Shown: one piece after another, positions 40,255 to 50,193 of the stretch | Numbering within the stretch: the first letter of the stretch is position 1 | Layout: each line of letters opens with the position of its first letter | NCBI RefSeq assembly: GCF_008364685.1 | Contig: NZ_VTTL01000001.1 | Span: 62,001-126,000, forward strand | DNA length: 64,000 nucleotides | Source of the DNA: Xanthobacter oligotrophicus | GTDB taxonomy: Bacteria; Pseudomonadota; Alphaproteobacteria; Rhizobiales; Xanthobacteraceae | Direction of reading: 5' to 3' | Notes under the pieces: model-generated | What the model was told of the DNA's origin: nothing | Seen by the model: only the letters and a program-made list of their open reading frames with translations | Database searches by the model: none | Made by a program: the position numbers and the translations under genes

Positions 40255-41661
40255 TCAGAACCGGTAATAAAGGAAGGGGGTGGCGGTGGTGCCGCCCACC
40301 CAGGCCACGCTCGCCAGCATCAGCACGGCGATGAAGGCAAAGTCCGCCGCCGCCGCAAAGATCCCCTGCCCCGCCAGCGCCTTCCAGCGCGGCCAGCGGA
40401 AGAAGCCGATGAGCCCGCCGACCACGAGCGCCGCGATGGCCAGCGGCGTCAGCCCGAAGCCCAGCGCCAGCGAGGCCCGGCTGAAGCCGTGGAACCCGGC
40501 GAGGCCGGCGAACATGTCCATGGCGCCACCGAAGCTGTCTGCGCGGAACCACACCCAGCCCAGCATCACTGCAATGACGGTATAAAGATGGGCCACCACC
40601 CCCGGCAGCCGCTTTAGCCAGCGGCCGAGGAAGGCCCGCTCGATGATGAGCAGCGCGCCGTGGTGGGCGCCCCAGATGACGAAGTTCCAGCTCGCCCCAT
40701 GCCACAGGCCGCACAGCAGGAATACGGCGGAGAGGTTCAGGTAGGTGCGCAATTCCCCGCGCCGGTTACCGCCGAGGGGGATGTAGAGATAGTCGCGCAG
40801 GAAGGCGGAAAGGCTCATGTGCCACCGCCGCCAGAAATCGGTCATGGAATGGGCGGTGTAGGGCACGCGGAAATTGCGCGGCAGCACGAAGCCCACCATC
40901 ACGCCGAGCCCGACCGCCATGGTGGAATAGCCGGCGAAGTCGAAATAGATCTGCACCGTATAGGCATAGAGCCCCAGCCATGCCTCCACGAAGGTGGGAT
41001 GCGTCGTGGTGTCGAACACCCCGTCGGCGAGCCGGGCCACCTCGTCGGCGATCAGCACCTTCCAGGCAAGGCCGATGACGAACAGCCGCGCCCCGGCGGA
41101 GAACCGCCCCATGGTGGTGCGCCGCTGGGACAGCTGCTTCGCCACCGTGGCGTAGCGCACGATGGGGCCGGCGACCAACTGCGGGAACATGCACATGTAG
41201 AGCGCGAACTGCGCCAGATCGCGATTGGCGTGCACCTTCCGCTTGTAGATGTCCGCGAGGTACGAGATGGCGTGGAAGGAATAGAAGGAGATGCCCAGCG
41301 GCAGCGAGATCCGCGGCATGGGCAGCGACGCACCCAGCGGCTCGATCAGCGCATTCGCGTTCTCCACCAGGAAGCCGGTGTATTTGAAGATGCCCAGCAG
41401 CAACAGGTTGAAGGCGACGCCATAGACCAGCAGGCGCTGGCGCGGGGCGCCCTCGCGATCGTCGATGGCGCGGGCGAGCAGGAAGTTGATAGCCACCGAT
41501 GCCAGGAGAAGCAGGATGTGGGGCGTATAGCCCGCAGAATAGAATACGAGGGAGAAGGCCAGAAAAATATAGTTCCGCGTCGTGATGGACTTCGCGGAGA
41601 AATAAGACGCCAGGAACAGGGGGAAGAAGTAGAACAGAAACTCGATGGACGCGAACGTCAT
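40255..41661 (-). CDS. MBOAT-family O-acyltransferase (AlgI-like)
   Basis: This 468-residue polytopic membrane protein passes acyl groups across the inner membrane for polysaccharide acetylation. MBOAT signatures are VAGPIVRYATVAKQL, QIYFDFAGYSTMAVGLG, FWRRWHMSLSAFLRDYLYIP, and the catalytic His region LCGLWHGASWNFVIWGAHHG. The start MTFASIEFLFYFFPLFLASY fits AlgI. An upstream in-frame extension of 97 codons is not credible. It is coupled with the AlgX-like gene as one operon. Confidence 0.9.
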   Translation of the reverse strand: MTFASIEFLFYFFPLFLASYFSAKSITTRNYIFLAFSLVFYSAGYTPHILLLLASVAINFLLARAIDDREGAPRQRLLVYGVAFNLLLLGIFKYTGFLVENANALIEPLGASLPMPRISLPLGISFYSFHAISYLADIYKRKVHANRDLAQFALYMCMFPQLVAGPIVRYATVAKQLSQRRTTMGRFSAGARLFVIGLAWKVLIADEVARLADGVFDTTTHPTFVEAWLGLYAYTVQIYFDFAGYSTMAVGLGVMVGFVLPRNFRVPYTAHSMTDFWRRWHMSLSAFLRDYLYIPLGGNRRGELRTYLNLSAVFLLCGLWHGASWNFVIWGAHHGALLIIERAFLGRWLKRLPGVVAHLYTVIAVMLGWVWFRADSFGGAMDMFAGLAGFHGFSRASLALGFGLTPLAIAALVVGGLIGFFRWPRWKALAGQGIFAAAADFAFIAVLMLASVAWVGGTTATPFLYYRF

Positions 41662-41845
41662 GCCACTGCGCCGCCACTGAAGGACAAGGGGGCGTTCCTG
41701 CCACTCTTTGCCCGCCATCGCAACCCTTGCCCTCGCGACCCTTGCCTTGCCCTCGCAATCCTTGGCCTGATTTGAGCCGCGCCCATTGAACGGCCATTGC
41801 CTCCCGGCGGCACCGGGGTATCCTCCGCCACCGAAGGAGCCCCCC

Positions 41846-42634
41846 ATGCGCATCGCCACCTGGAACGTCAATTCCATCCGCCAGCGGCTGGACCACGCCG
41901 TGCGCTGGCTGGGCGAGACGCGGCCGGACATCGTCTGCCTCCAGGAGATCAAGTGCCAGACCGAGGCCTTCCCGAAGGAGGCGTTCGAGCAGTTGGGCTA
42001 TAACGTCACCGTGCACGGGCAGAAGGGCTTCAACGGCGTCGCCCTGCTCTCCCGCCTGCCGCTGGAGGACGTGACCCACGGCCTCGCCGGCGACGATGGC
42101 GACGTGCAGGCCCGCTTCATCGAGGCGGTGGTCTCGGTAAAGGGCGGCGTGGTGCGGGTCGCCTGCCTGTACCTGCCCAACGGCAACCCGGTGGATACCG
42201 AGAAATACCCCTACAAGCTCGGTTTCATGGAGCGGCTCGAGGCCTTCGCCGCCGACCGGCTGAAGCTGGAGGAGCCGCTGATCCTCGCTGGCGACTTCAA
42301 CGTCATCCCCGAGCCGCGCGACGCGGCGGACCCCTCCGCCTGGGTCGGTGATGCCCTGTTCCTGCCGCGCACCCGCTCGGCGTTCCGCTCGCTCACCCAT
42401 CTCGGGCTCACGGACGCCCTGCGCGCCACATCGGACGCGGGACGGCTCTATACCTTCTGGGACTACCAGGCGGGGGCGTGGCAGCGGGACATGGGCATCC
42501 GCATCGACCACCTTCTGCTGTCGCCCCAGGCGGCGGACAGGCTCATTGCCACCGGCATCGACAAGCATGTGCGCGCCTGGGAGAAGCCCTCGGACCATGT
42601 GCCGATCTGGGCCGACCTCGCCATCGCCGCCTGA
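41846..42634 (+). CDS. xth: Exodeoxyribonuclease III
   Basis: This 262-residue enzyme of the exonuclease-endonuclease-phosphatase family cleaves abasic sites and degrades 3' ends. Motifs are ATWNVNSIRQRLDH, VCLQEIKC (catalytic Glu), ILAGDFNVIPEPRD, RIDHLLLS and SDHVPIWADL. GAAGGAG lies 6 nt before the ATG at 41846. It is divergent from the MBOAT gene and followed 8 bp later by a GFA-family gene in the same operon. Confidence 0.94.
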   Translation: MRIATWNVNSIRQRLDHAVRWLGETRPDIVCLQEIKCQTEAFPKEAFEQLGYNVTVHGQKGFNGVALLSRLPLEDVTHGLAGDDGDVQARFIEAVVSVKGGVVRVACLYLPNGNPVDTEKYPYKLGFMERLEAFAADRLKLEEPLILAGDFNVIPEPRDAADPSAWVGDALFLPRTRSAFRSLTHLGLTDALRATSDAGRLYTFWDYQAGAWQRDMGIRIDHLLLSPQAADRLIATGIDKHVRAWEKPSDHVPIWADLAIAA

Positions 42635-42642
42635 GGCCGGCC

Positions 42643-43047
42643 ATGGGGGAAGAAGCTGTCACCGGCGGCTGCTTGTGCGGGCGCCTGCGCTACCGGGTGC
42701 GCCGCATCCAGAGCGCCTATTGGTGCCATTGCACCATCTGCCGCCGCGCCTCCGGCTCCGGCGCGTTGCCCTGGCTCACCGTGGCGCGGGGAGATTTCGA
42801 GGTGACTGCGGGCACCCCGACGCGATTCTCATCCTCGCCGGGCGTGACGCGCCTGTTCTGCGGCACCTGCGGCAGCCCGATCCTGTTCGACATGGCGAAG
42901 GAAGCCGGGGTGGACGTTACCGTCGGCACGCTGGACGATCCGGATGCAGTGGTGCCCACCCATCACATCTGGACGCAATCGGCGCTGCAGATGACAGCCG
43001 GGCTCGGTGCGGGCCTGCCCCGCCATGAGGCGGAGCCAGAAAACTAG
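42643..43047 (+). CDS. GFA (CENP-V) family zinc-binding protein
   Basis: This 134-residue protein has the zinc-binding cysteines of the GFA fold: GGCLCGRLRYRV, CHCTICRRASGSG and LFCGTCGSPILF. The family includes glutathione-dependent formaldehyde-activating enzyme, but most members have no proven activity. The ATG at 42643 lies 8 bp after the xth stop, so it is translated from the same message. Zinc ligands are complete. Calling it an S-hydroxymethylglutathione synthase would be unsupported. Confidence 0.87.
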   Translation: MGEEAVTGGCLCGRLRYRVRRIQSAYWCHCTICRRASGSGALPWLTVARGDFEVTAGTPTRFSSSPGVTRLFCGTCGSPILFDMAKEAGVDVTVGTLDDPDAVVPTHHIWTQSALQMTAGLGAGLPRHEAEPEN

Positions 43048-43109
43048 GAAAGGTGGCGGAGCTGGAAGGCGAGTAAGCGCGGTGGAGCCTGAGGCTCAGG
43101 AGCCCGCCC

Positions 43110-44042
43110 TCACCTCTTGGCGGTCTTCAGCCACGTCTCGAGGTAAAGCAGCGCCTTCTCCCGTTCGTCGGGCGTCGCGTCGGCGAAGGCCTCCTCGTGG
43201 AGCGCCACCACCCATTTGTCCTCGGGCCGCACCGCTGCATCGCGCGCCAGGGTCAGCCACATGAGACCGCGCGCGCCCTGGCGTGGCACCCCCTCGTCGC
43301 CCCGGAACAGGAGCTGGCCCAGCATGGCCTGGGCCTCGAACTGGCCCTTCTGCGAAGCCAACGTCAGCCAGCGGCCGGCATTGCGGGCATCGCGCGGGCC
43401 GCCGACGCCTTCCAGATACAGCCGGCCCAGATGGTACTGGGCATCCGCATCGCCGAAATAGGAGGCGGCGTAGGAGAACATGTCCCGCGCCCGCGACGCG
43501 TCGCGTTTCACCCCGGCGGAGGGAATGCCCACGAGGTAATAGGAGCCCAGCGCCACGAAGGCGTTGGCCACAAAGCGGGATTGCGCGGTGCCGGGATAAT
43601 CCTCGGCATGGGTGTTGGCGATCTTGGAGAAATAGTCGAACGCCTTGGCGTCGTCGCGCTTCACGCCGTCGCCGTCAGCGTAGATGCGGCCCAGCTTCCA
43701 TTGGGCCATGGCATGGCCCTGGGATGCGGCATAGCCGAGGGCGTCGATGCCCTTGGCGGTCTGGCCGGCACGCAGGGCCTGGGCCCCGGTGCGGAAAGCC
43801 TCGTCCACGGGACGCACGGCCGGCGCCAGCGGCACGTTGGCCGGCGGCGTCATCGGCTGGGTCTCATAGGGCTGCAGCGTCTGCGCCGTGCCGTCGAAGG
43901 CATGGGCCAGCGGCACCGAAAGACACGCCGCCACGGCGCCCAAAAACATGGCGGTACAGGCGCGCCGCGCGCCCGCCGACCGCCCGAGGCGTCCGGCCGT
44001 GCGGCCCGCATATCTGATCTTCGTTGTGGCGCCCAAAATCAT
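43110..44042 (-). CDS. Sel1-repeat (TPR-like) exported protein
   Basis: This is a roughly 310-residue protein with an N-terminal signal segment (ACTAMFLGAVAACLSVPLAH) and Sel1-like repeats: LGYAASQGHAMAQWKLGRIY, FSYAASYFGDADAQYHLGRL, WLTLASQKGQFEAQAMLGQL. The last half-repeat contains RGLMWLTLARDA. Sel1 proteins act as adaptors, often in envelope processes; in alphaproteobacteria similar proteins resemble exopolysaccharide regulator ExoR. The start is uncertain: ATG at 44042 or 43949, neither with a good ribosome site. Confidence 0.75.
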   Translation of the reverse strand: MILGATTKIRYAGRTAGRLGRSAGARRACTAMFLGAVAACLSVPLAHAFDGTAQTLQPYETQPMTPPANVPLAPAVRPVDEAFRTGAQALRAGQTAKGIDALGYAASQGHAMAQWKLGRIYADGDGVKRDDAKAFDYFSKIANTHAEDYPGTAQSRFVANAFVALGSYYLVGIPSAGVKRDASRARDMFSYAASYFGDADAQYHLGRLYLEGVGGPRDARNAGRWLTLASQKGQFEAQAMLGQLLFRGDEGVPRQGARGLMWLTLARDAAVRPEDKWVVALHEEAFADATPDEREKALLYLETWLKTAKR

Positions 44043-44528
44043 GATGGAGGGAAGGTGCCGGAGCGTGGCGGCAATATCGGGGCCGAGAAAAGGCCGAGCC
44101 GCGGCGTTGGAGCGGCAAGCTATCGAGCGTTCCCTCGGGCGTCGGCCGGAGCGAAGCTCCGCGACGCCCCCCGGCGCCACCCTTTCGAGAATGCAACGTC
44201 CGTCCATAAGGACCCACCTCAGGCGCGGCGTTCGGAAACACTTTCCGAGCTACGCTCACGTCGCGCGTTGCTTCTCGTTTCACTGGGGTTTTGTGGCGGC
44301 TTCGCGGCGCCTTGGGGCCCCCGCCGGGGCGGCAACTTCAAAGGCGCGGGAGTGTGTCTTCGCTGTCACAATATTGAGAGCAAAAGCCGCCGACTTCCTT
44401 TAGGCGAACACTGTATCGGGCAATGCGGAGGCGCTGGAGCGTGGCAAAGACGCCACACTTTCCTTGTCGCAGGCCTCCGCCGCCGGGCGGAGCGAGGAGG
44501 GCGATGCCCCTCCCCGTCCCGGCTGCGC
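44043..44528. other. Non-coding region between Sel1-repeat gene and valS
   Basis: No gene is supported in these 486 bp. A GGAGGGGC-ATC-GCCCTCC hairpin near 44492-44510 on the minus strand, without a T-run, may attenuate valS read-through. An AT-richer patch near 44365-44410 may be the promoter of the Sel1-repeat gene. Confidence 0.4.
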
Positions 44529-47321
44529 TCAGGCCGCCCCGCCCGAAAGCTGGGTAATGGCGGCGCGGACCTTGTCCTTGCGGTTGAGATATTCCTCGCG
44601 CTTCTCGCGCTCGGCCTCGACCACCTCTTCCGGCGCGCGGGCGACGAAGCTCTCGTTGCCGAGCTTGGCGTCGATGCGGGCCACCTCCTGGTCGAGCTTG
44701 GCCGCTTCCTTCCTCAGGCGGCCGAGCTCGGCGGCAAGGTCCACCACGCCGGCCAGCGGCAGGGCCGCCACCTCGCCGCGCACCACCATCTGCACCGACT
44801 CGCCTGGAACGGTCTCGGCCACCGTGACGCCGGAAAGGCGGGCAAGGCGGCGGAGGGCATCGTCCCACGCGGCGGCACGCGCCGTGGTCTCCGCGCCCGG
44901 CTCCACCAGCACGAGAGGCACCTGCGCGCCGGCCGGCACGTTCATCTCGGCACGCACGGAGCGGATCTCGGTGATGAGGTCCACCACCCAGCCCACTTCC
45001 GCCTCGGCGTCGGGCGCCTCGAGGCCCGACAGATCGGGCCAGGGGGCGAGGGCCAGAAGGCTGGCGCGGGCGGGGCCGTCCTTGCCGGTCTCGGCCCACA
45101 GCTCTTCGGTGAGGAACGGCATGAAGGGGTGCAGCAGTGCCATGGCCACATCCAGCACATAGGCCGTGGCCGCTCGCGTCTCGTCCTTGGCCGGGCCGTC
45201 GGGGCCGGAGAGCAGGGGCTTGGCCAGCTCCAGGTGCCAGTCGCACACCACGTTCCAGAGGAAGCGATAGATGGCGGCCGCCGCCTCGTTGAAGCGGTAG
45301 GCCAGGATCGCCTGCGACACCTCCGCGGAGGCGCGGGCCGCCTCTCCGATGATCCAGCGGTTGAGGGTGCCGTCTACCTTGGCCGGATCGAAGCCCTCCA
45401 CCCGCGCGCAGCCGTTCATCTGGGCAAAGCGCACCGCGTTCCAGAGCTTGGTTGCGAAGTTGCGGTAGCCCTCCACGCGGCCGGTGGCGAGCTTGATGTC
45501 GCGCCCCTGCGCCGCCATGGCGGCCAGCGTGAAGCGCAGGGCGTCGGCGCCGTATTTCTCCACGAGGTCCAGCGGGTCGATGACGTTGCCCTTGGACTTC
45601 GACATCTTCGCCCCCTTCTCGTCCCGGACGAGGGCGTGGATGTAGACGTCCTTGAACGGCACTTCGCCATCCATGAAGTGCAGGCCCATCATCATCATCC
45701 GGGCCACCCAGAAGAAGATGATGTCGAAACCGGTCACCAGCACGCTGGTGGGGTAGAACTTCTTCAGCTCGGCGGTCTCGTCCGGCCAGCCCATGGTGGA
45801 GAACGGCCACAGGGCGGAGGAGAACCAGGTGTCGAGCACGTCCTCGTCACGGGTGAGGAAACCGGCGCGCTTGTCGGCGTCGTCGATCAGCGCCTGGGCG
45901 TCCTCGGGCGAGAGAGACTCGTTGCCCACATTGTGGGCCAGCGCCTGCTCGAAGGCCTCGTCCTCGTCCATGGCGACGAAGACGTTGCCGAAGGGGTCGT
46001 ACCAGGCCGGGATCTGGTGGCCCCACCACAGCTGGCGGGAGATGCACCAGGGCTGGATGTTCTCCAGCCACTCGAAATAGGTCTTCTCCCAGTTCTTCGG
46101 CACGAAGGCGGTCCGCCCCTCGCGCACGGCGGCGAGCGCCGGCTGGGCCAGGGTCTTGGCGTCCACATACCACTGGTCGGTGAGCCACGGCTCGATGACC
46201 ACATTGGAGCGGTCGCCGTGGGGTACCATGTGGGTGTGCGGCTCGATCTGCTCCAGCAGTTCGAGGCCGGTGAGCAACTCCACGATCTGCTTGCGCGCGG
46301 CGAAGCGATCCTGCCCCTTCAGGTGGGAGAGCTGGCCGGCGGCGTCGGGCGCATCCACATAGGCCTCGGGGCGCTCGGCATAATCGTCGAGGATGCCCTG
46401 CGGATCGATGCGCGCTTCCGCGTCCAGCACGTTGATCATGGGCAGGGAATGGCGCTTGCCCACCTCGAAGTCGTTGAAATCGTGCGCCGGGGTGATCTTC
46501 ACCGCGCCCGAGCCCTTCTCAGGGTCGGAATACTCATCCGCCACGATGGGGATACGCCGGCCCACCAGCGGCAGCACCACATGCTTGCCGATGAGGTCGC
46601 GATAGCGCTCGTCCTCCGGGTGCACGGCAACGGCCGTGTCACCGAGCATGGTCTCGGGGCGGGTGGTGGCCACCGTGATGAAGCGGTCCTTCTCCCCCTC
46701 GATGGGATAGCGCAGGTGCCAGAGGTTACCCTTGACCTCCACCGGCAGCACTTCGAGATCGGAAATTGCGGACTGGAACTTGGGGTCCCAGTTCACAAGG
46801 CGCTTGTCCTTGTAGATCAGCCCCTCGCGATAGAGCTGCACGAACACCTTCAGCACGGCGCGGCTGAGGCCCTCGTCCATGGTGAAGCGCTCGCGCGACC
46901 AGTCGCAGGAGGCGCCGAGCTTCTTCAGCTGGTTGACGATGGTGCCGCCCGATTCGGCCTTCCAGGTCCACACCTTCTCCACGAAGGCGACGCGGCCCAT
47001 GTCGCGCCGGCCCGGCAGCTTCTGGGCGGCGAGCTGGCGCTCCACCACCATCTGGGTGGCGATGCCCGCATGGTCGGTGCCGGGCTGCCACAGCACATCC
47101 TTGCCGCGCATGCGCTCGAAGCGGGCCAGCACGTCCTGCAGCGTGTTGTTGAGCGCGTGGCCCATGTGCAGGGAGCCGGTGACGTTCGGCGGCGGGATGA
47201 CGATGGAGAAGCCTTCGGCGTCCTTGCGCTCGGGACGGCCGCACCGGAACGCGCCGGCCTCTTCCCACTGGGCGGCGATGCGCTCTTCCACGGCGGCGGG
47301 ATCGAAGACTTTTTCCAGCAT
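44529..47321 (-). CDS. valS: Valine-tRNA ligase
   Basis: This 930-residue class Ia synthetase has the HIGH motif in [17 protein letters not shown], the editing CP1 domain ([19 protein letters not shown]), and KMSKS in [19 protein letters not shown]. The C-terminal coiled-coil arm is [20 protein letters not shown]. It is normal length and intact. The ATG at 47321 is chosen because [20 protein letters not shown] is the family N-terminus. Gene order pcm-tolC-popZ-valS is conserved in related alphaproteobacteria. Confidence 0.95.
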   Translation of the reverse strand: MLEKVFDPAAVEERIAAQWEEAGAFRCGRPERKDAEGFSIVIPPPNVTGSLHMGHALNNTLQDVLARFERMRGKDVLWQPGTDHAGIATQMVVERQLAAQKLPGRRDMGRVAFVEKVWTWKAESGGTIVNQLKKLGASCDWSRERFTMDEGLSRAVLKVFVQLYREGLIYKDKRLVNWDPKFQSAISDLEVLPVEVKGNLWHLRYPIEGEKDRFITVATTRPETMLGDTAVAVHPEDERYRDLIGKHVVLPLVGRRIPIVADEYSDPEKGSGAVKITPAHDFNDFEVGKRHSLPMINVLDAEARIDPQGILDDYAERPEAYVDAPDAAGQLSHLKGQDRFAARKQIVELLTGLELLEQIEPHTHMVPHGDRSNVVIEPWLTDQWYVDAKTLAQPALAAVREGRTAFVPKNWEKTYFEWLENIQPWCISRQLWWGHQIPAWYDPFGNVFVAMDEDEAFEQALAHNVGNESLSPEDAQALIDDADKRAGFLTRDEDVLDTWFSSALWPFSTMGWPDETAELKKFYPTSVLVTGFDIIFFWVARMMMMGLHFMDGEVPFKDVYIHALVRDEKGAKMSKSKGNVIDPLDLVEKYGADALRFTLAAMAAQGRDIKLATGRVEGYRNFATKLWNAVRFAQMNGCARVEGFDPAKVDGTLNRWIIGEAARASAEVSQAILAYRFNEAAAAIYRFLWNVVCDWHLELAKPLLSGPDGPAKDETRAATAYVLDVAMALLHPFMPFLTEELWAETGKDGPARASLLALAPWPDLSGLEAPDAEAEVGWVVDLITEIRSVRAEMNVPAGAQVPLVLVEPGAETTARAAAWDDALRRLARLSGVTVAETVPGESVQMVVRGEVAALPLAGVVDLAAELGRLRKEAAKLDQEVARIDAKLGNESFVARAPEEVVEAEREKREEYLNRKDKVRAAITQLSGGAA

Positions 47322-47497
47322 GAAACAGGCTCCGCGGATGGTGCCGGGCGCAGTGCAAGGGCGCACGTCGCGGCCGGCCATGCCTCCGCAACGGACAGGA
47401 CAGGTCAGCGGGCGTTAAAGCCGCTCCGGCAGGCCGACGTCAACCACGCGGCGCGGTGCTGCTCGGTGCGGCACCCCGCTCGGACCCGGCGCGTAAG

Positions 47498-47533
47498 AAA
47501 AAGCCGCCGATCAGCGGACGCGATCGGCGGCTT
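47498..47533 (-). terminator. Rho-independent terminator of popZ
   Basis: On the minus strand AAGCCGCCGATC and GATCGGCGGCTT form a 12-bp stem with a 9-nt loop, followed by TTTTTCTTA. It lies 25 bp after the popZ stop and separates it from valS. Confidence 0.9.
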
Positions 47534-47557
47534 GAAACCGGAATTGCAAAATCAACA

Positions 47558-48496
47558 TCAGCGGGGGCGGCGCGCCACCCGCTCGATCTCGGCCCGCACC
47601 AGACGCTCCACGATGGAGGGGAGATTCTGGTCCAGCCAATCCTTCAGCATGGGCCGCAGGATCTCCTTCACCAGATCCTCGATGGTGCGCTGCTTCTGCG
47701 GCAGCAGCAGGTCGCCCAGCGACTGGAAGGCGGCCGCCACCACGTCATCCACGTTGGGAGAAAGAAGATCGCGGCGGCGCACCGCGTCCCCGCGGTCGTC
47801 GGTCTCGGGCTGGGCATCCACGGCGGCGGGCTCCTCGGCAACGGGTGGGGCGGGACGCCGCGTCATCTGCGGCGCCCGGTCTTCACCGCGCGGGCCGGGG
47901 CGAAACTCCGGTGCCGGGCGCTCGGCCGGGCGGGCGGCGCGGGGTGCCTCGAAGCGTTCCGGCTCGGACGGGGCAGACGGCCGCCGCTCGAAATCGCGGA
48001 CCACGCGCGGGGCGGCCTCGGGCGGAAACGCCCGGCCACGCTCGCGGCCCGACGGCTCCGGGGGCGCGTGGCCGTTGACCGCATGACCGTGGGCCTGATG
48101 CCCATTGGCCGGATGCGGGGGGTCAAGCTGGTCGCTTTCGGGCTGGTCGCCGGCCAGGGTCTCGGAGGTCAAATGCTCGCTCAGCTCCTCAAGGTCGATG
48201 CGGGCGCGGGCGCGCGCCTGCCCGTCTCCCGTTGCGGGGCGCGGGGCGGCCTCGCGGCGCCCTCCATCGCGCGGATCCGGACCCTGGGGTTCAGCCCGGC
48301 GGCCCGGTCGCTCGGCCGCATCCGAGCCGGGTTCGGGAGCATCGGGCCGGCGGCGCTCCGCGGGTGCAGGCCGGGCCGCCCGCTCGGGCGCCGGACGCGC
48401 GGCAGCGGGTTGAGCATCGTCATCCGCCATGATGCGGCGGATGGAGGCAAGGATGTCTTCCATTGACGGCTCTTGCACCTTTGGGATCGCAGCCAT
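47558..48496 (-). CDS. popZ: PopZ-like polar organizing protein (DUF2497)
   Basis: This 312-residue protein has the PopZ pattern. An N-terminal helix, EPSMEDILASIRRIMADDD, binds client proteins, and a long Pro/Arg/Glu-rich disordered middle follows. The C-terminal oligomerisation helices are NVDDVVAAAFQSLGDLLL and LKDWLDQNLPSIVERLVRAE. PopZ forms polar condensates that anchor the ParB-origin complex. The start ATG at 48496 has GAGG about 8 nt upstream. The middle is longer than in Caulobacter PopZ, as is common in Hyphomicrobiales. Confidence 0.88.
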   Translation of the reverse strand: MAAIPKVQEPSMEDILASIRRIMADDDAQPAAARPAPERAARPAPAERRRPDAPEPGSDAAERPGRRAEPQGPDPRDGGRREAAPRPATGDGQARARARIDLEELSEHLTSETLAGDQPESDQLDPPHPANGHQAHGHAVNGHAPPEPSGRERGRAFPPEAAPRVVRDFERRPSAPSEPERFEAPRAARPAERPAPEFRPGPRGEDRAPQMTRRPAPPVAEEPAAVDAQPETDDRGDAVRRRDLLSPNVDDVVAAAFQSLGDLLLPQKQRTIEDLVKEILRPMLKDWLDQNLPSIVERLVRAEIERVARRPR

Positions 48497-48643
48497 GTTC
48501 GACCTCGGCCGAAGGCGTCCCGGCGCACCTTTGCGTGCGGCCGCACCGGTGGGCGAGAATCGCCAAACGCGAAGGCAAGTATTCACCCTGGAACCGGGCT
48601 GCAAAAGAGCCCGGCACACCCGAACGCAGCGTTATTTTGAGGG

Positions 48644-50035
48644 CTACTTTCCGTCGGGCGTGCGAACGCCGGCCCAGCTGTCGCGCACCTGATTGTAGTG
48701 CACCGTCGGGTTGTAGACATCCACCTTGAGCCCCAGCGACACCGCATCGAGCCGGCCGATGATGGAGACGAGCGAATAGGCCGCCACCACGCGGTCACGC
48801 TGCGCCACCACGAGGGCGGACTGGGAGTTGGTGAGGTCACGCTGGGCGTTCAGCACGTCGGTGGTGGTGCGCTGGCCCACGCGCCATTCCTCACGCACGC
48901 CTTCCAGCGCCAGGGTATTGGCGGCGACCGAGGCCTGCGCGGCCTGGATCTGCACCTTAGCCGCCTCCAGCGCCCCCCAGAACTGGACCGCCTGGGCGCG
49001 GATGGCGTCGCGGTTCACGTCCACGTCGATCCGCGCCTGCGACAGCAGTTCCTTCGCCTGGCGGATGTTCGCGTACTCGATGCCGCCCTGGTAGATCGGA
49101 ACCGACAGGTTGAGGGTCGCCGCAGCGGTCCCGACCCGCTCGACGCCGATGCTCGAATCGTAGGACTGCTGGAGTTGGCCCTGCAGGCTCAGGTTCGGCA
49201 GCAGCGCGCCCTCGGCGACCTTCACCTGGAACACCGCCGCATCCACGGCGAATTCCGAGGCCTTGATGGCGGGATGCTGGTTCAGCCCGCCCGAAATCAC
49301 GCGATCCACCTTGGGCGGCAGCATGCTTTCGATGGAGCGGGGCGTGAACAGCTTGCCCGGCTCGACCCCGATCACCTGCCGGTACACCGCCCGGGCCGAG
49401 GAGAGGTTCGCCACGGCCTGGCTCACCTGATACTGCGCATCGGCGACCCGCGCCTCGGCCTGGGCCACGTCGGTGCGCGTCACCTCGCCCACGTTGAAGC
49501 GGTCGCGGGTGGCGCGCAATTCCTGCTCGAACGCAGCGAGGCTCTGCCGCTGGAGGTCGAGGAGCGCGATAGCCTGGATGACGTTCATATAGGCCGTCAC
49601 GCCGTTCAGCAGCACCGTCTGCTCGGTGTTGCGGAGCGTTTCCCGCTGGCCGCGCACCTGCGATTCGGCGGTGCGGGTCTGGTTGCCGGTGATGAAGCCG
49701 TTGAACAGGGTATAGGCCGCGGTCAGGGCGAACTGGCGAGGCCAGGCGTTGCCGCTGGAGGCGGTGCTGCCCGTGGGCTGGTAGCGGTAGGCTTCCGGCC
49801 CGGCGGAAGCCGAGGCGCCGAGCGTCGGCCGATAGCCGGAGAGGGCCTGCGGCACCTTCTCGTCCACCGCTCGCGTGCCGGCACGCGCCGAATTCAGCGT
49901 GGGGTTGTTGACGTACGCCATGGCGAGCGCAGCATCGAGAGATTGTGCCGACGCGCTCCCCATGCCGAGCGCGATGATGCTGGCCCCCGCCAAAATTGCA
50001 TATCCGTTTCGGCGAACGAGTCTCGCAACCGACAT
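48644..50035 (-). CDS. tolC: TolC-family outer-membrane efflux channel
   Basis: This 463-residue protein has a signal peptide of about 30 residues (AILAGASIIALGMGSASAQS). It has two internally repeated OEP segments typical of TolC: SLDAALAMAYVNNPTLNSAR with RFNVGEVTRTDVAQAEARVA, and later REEWRVGQRTTTDVLNAQRD. The trimeric channel serves type I secretion and drug efflux. GGGAG is 6 nt before the ATG at 50035. It lies between pcm and popZ in the conserved order and is the likely outer-membrane partner of the ABC/adaptor operon near 57-60 kb. Confidence 0.92.
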   Translation of the reverse strand: MSVARLVRRNGYAILAGASIIALGMGSASAQSLDAALAMAYVNNPTLNSARAGTRAVDEKVPQALSGYRPTLGASASAGPEAYRYQPTGSTASSGNAWPRQFALTAAYTLFNGFITGNQTRTAESQVRGQRETLRNTEQTVLLNGVTAYMNVIQAIALLDLQRQSLAAFEQELRATRDRFNVGEVTRTDVAQAEARVADAQYQVSQAVANLSSARAVYRQVIGVEPGKLFTPRSIESMLPPKVDRVISGGLNQHPAIKASEFAVDAAVFQVKVAEGALLPNLSLQGQLQQSYDSSIGVERVGTAAATLNLSVPIYQGGIEYANIRQAKELLSQARIDVDVNRDAIRAQAVQFWGALEAAKVQIQAAQASVAANTLALEGVREEWRVGQRTTTDVLNAQRDLTNSQSALVVAQRDRVVAAYSLVSIIGRLDAVSLGLKVDVYNPTVHYNQVRDSWAGVRTPDGK

Positions 50036-50193
50036 CCCAATCTCCCGGTCCGACGCGACATGCAGACATGCTGCAGCGACTCTGCCGCGCGGTAACTTTC
50101 TCGAAAGATATCTGCACCGCTCGCGATCGGGAACCGATCGGTTCGATGTCACGGACGTTTTCGGGGCAGCGCGGCAAACGCGCCACAGGTGCC

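Noticed and set aside
42643-43047. Calling the GFA-family protein a formaldehyde-activating enzyme.
   Set aside because: The zinc cysteines show the fold only; most members lack this activity and no formaldehyde pathway genes are adjacent.
43197-48086. Plus-strand reading frame of 1,629 codons.
   Set aside because: It runs antisense to the Sel1-repeat gene, valS and popZ; the protein is His/Gly/Arg-rich without domains.
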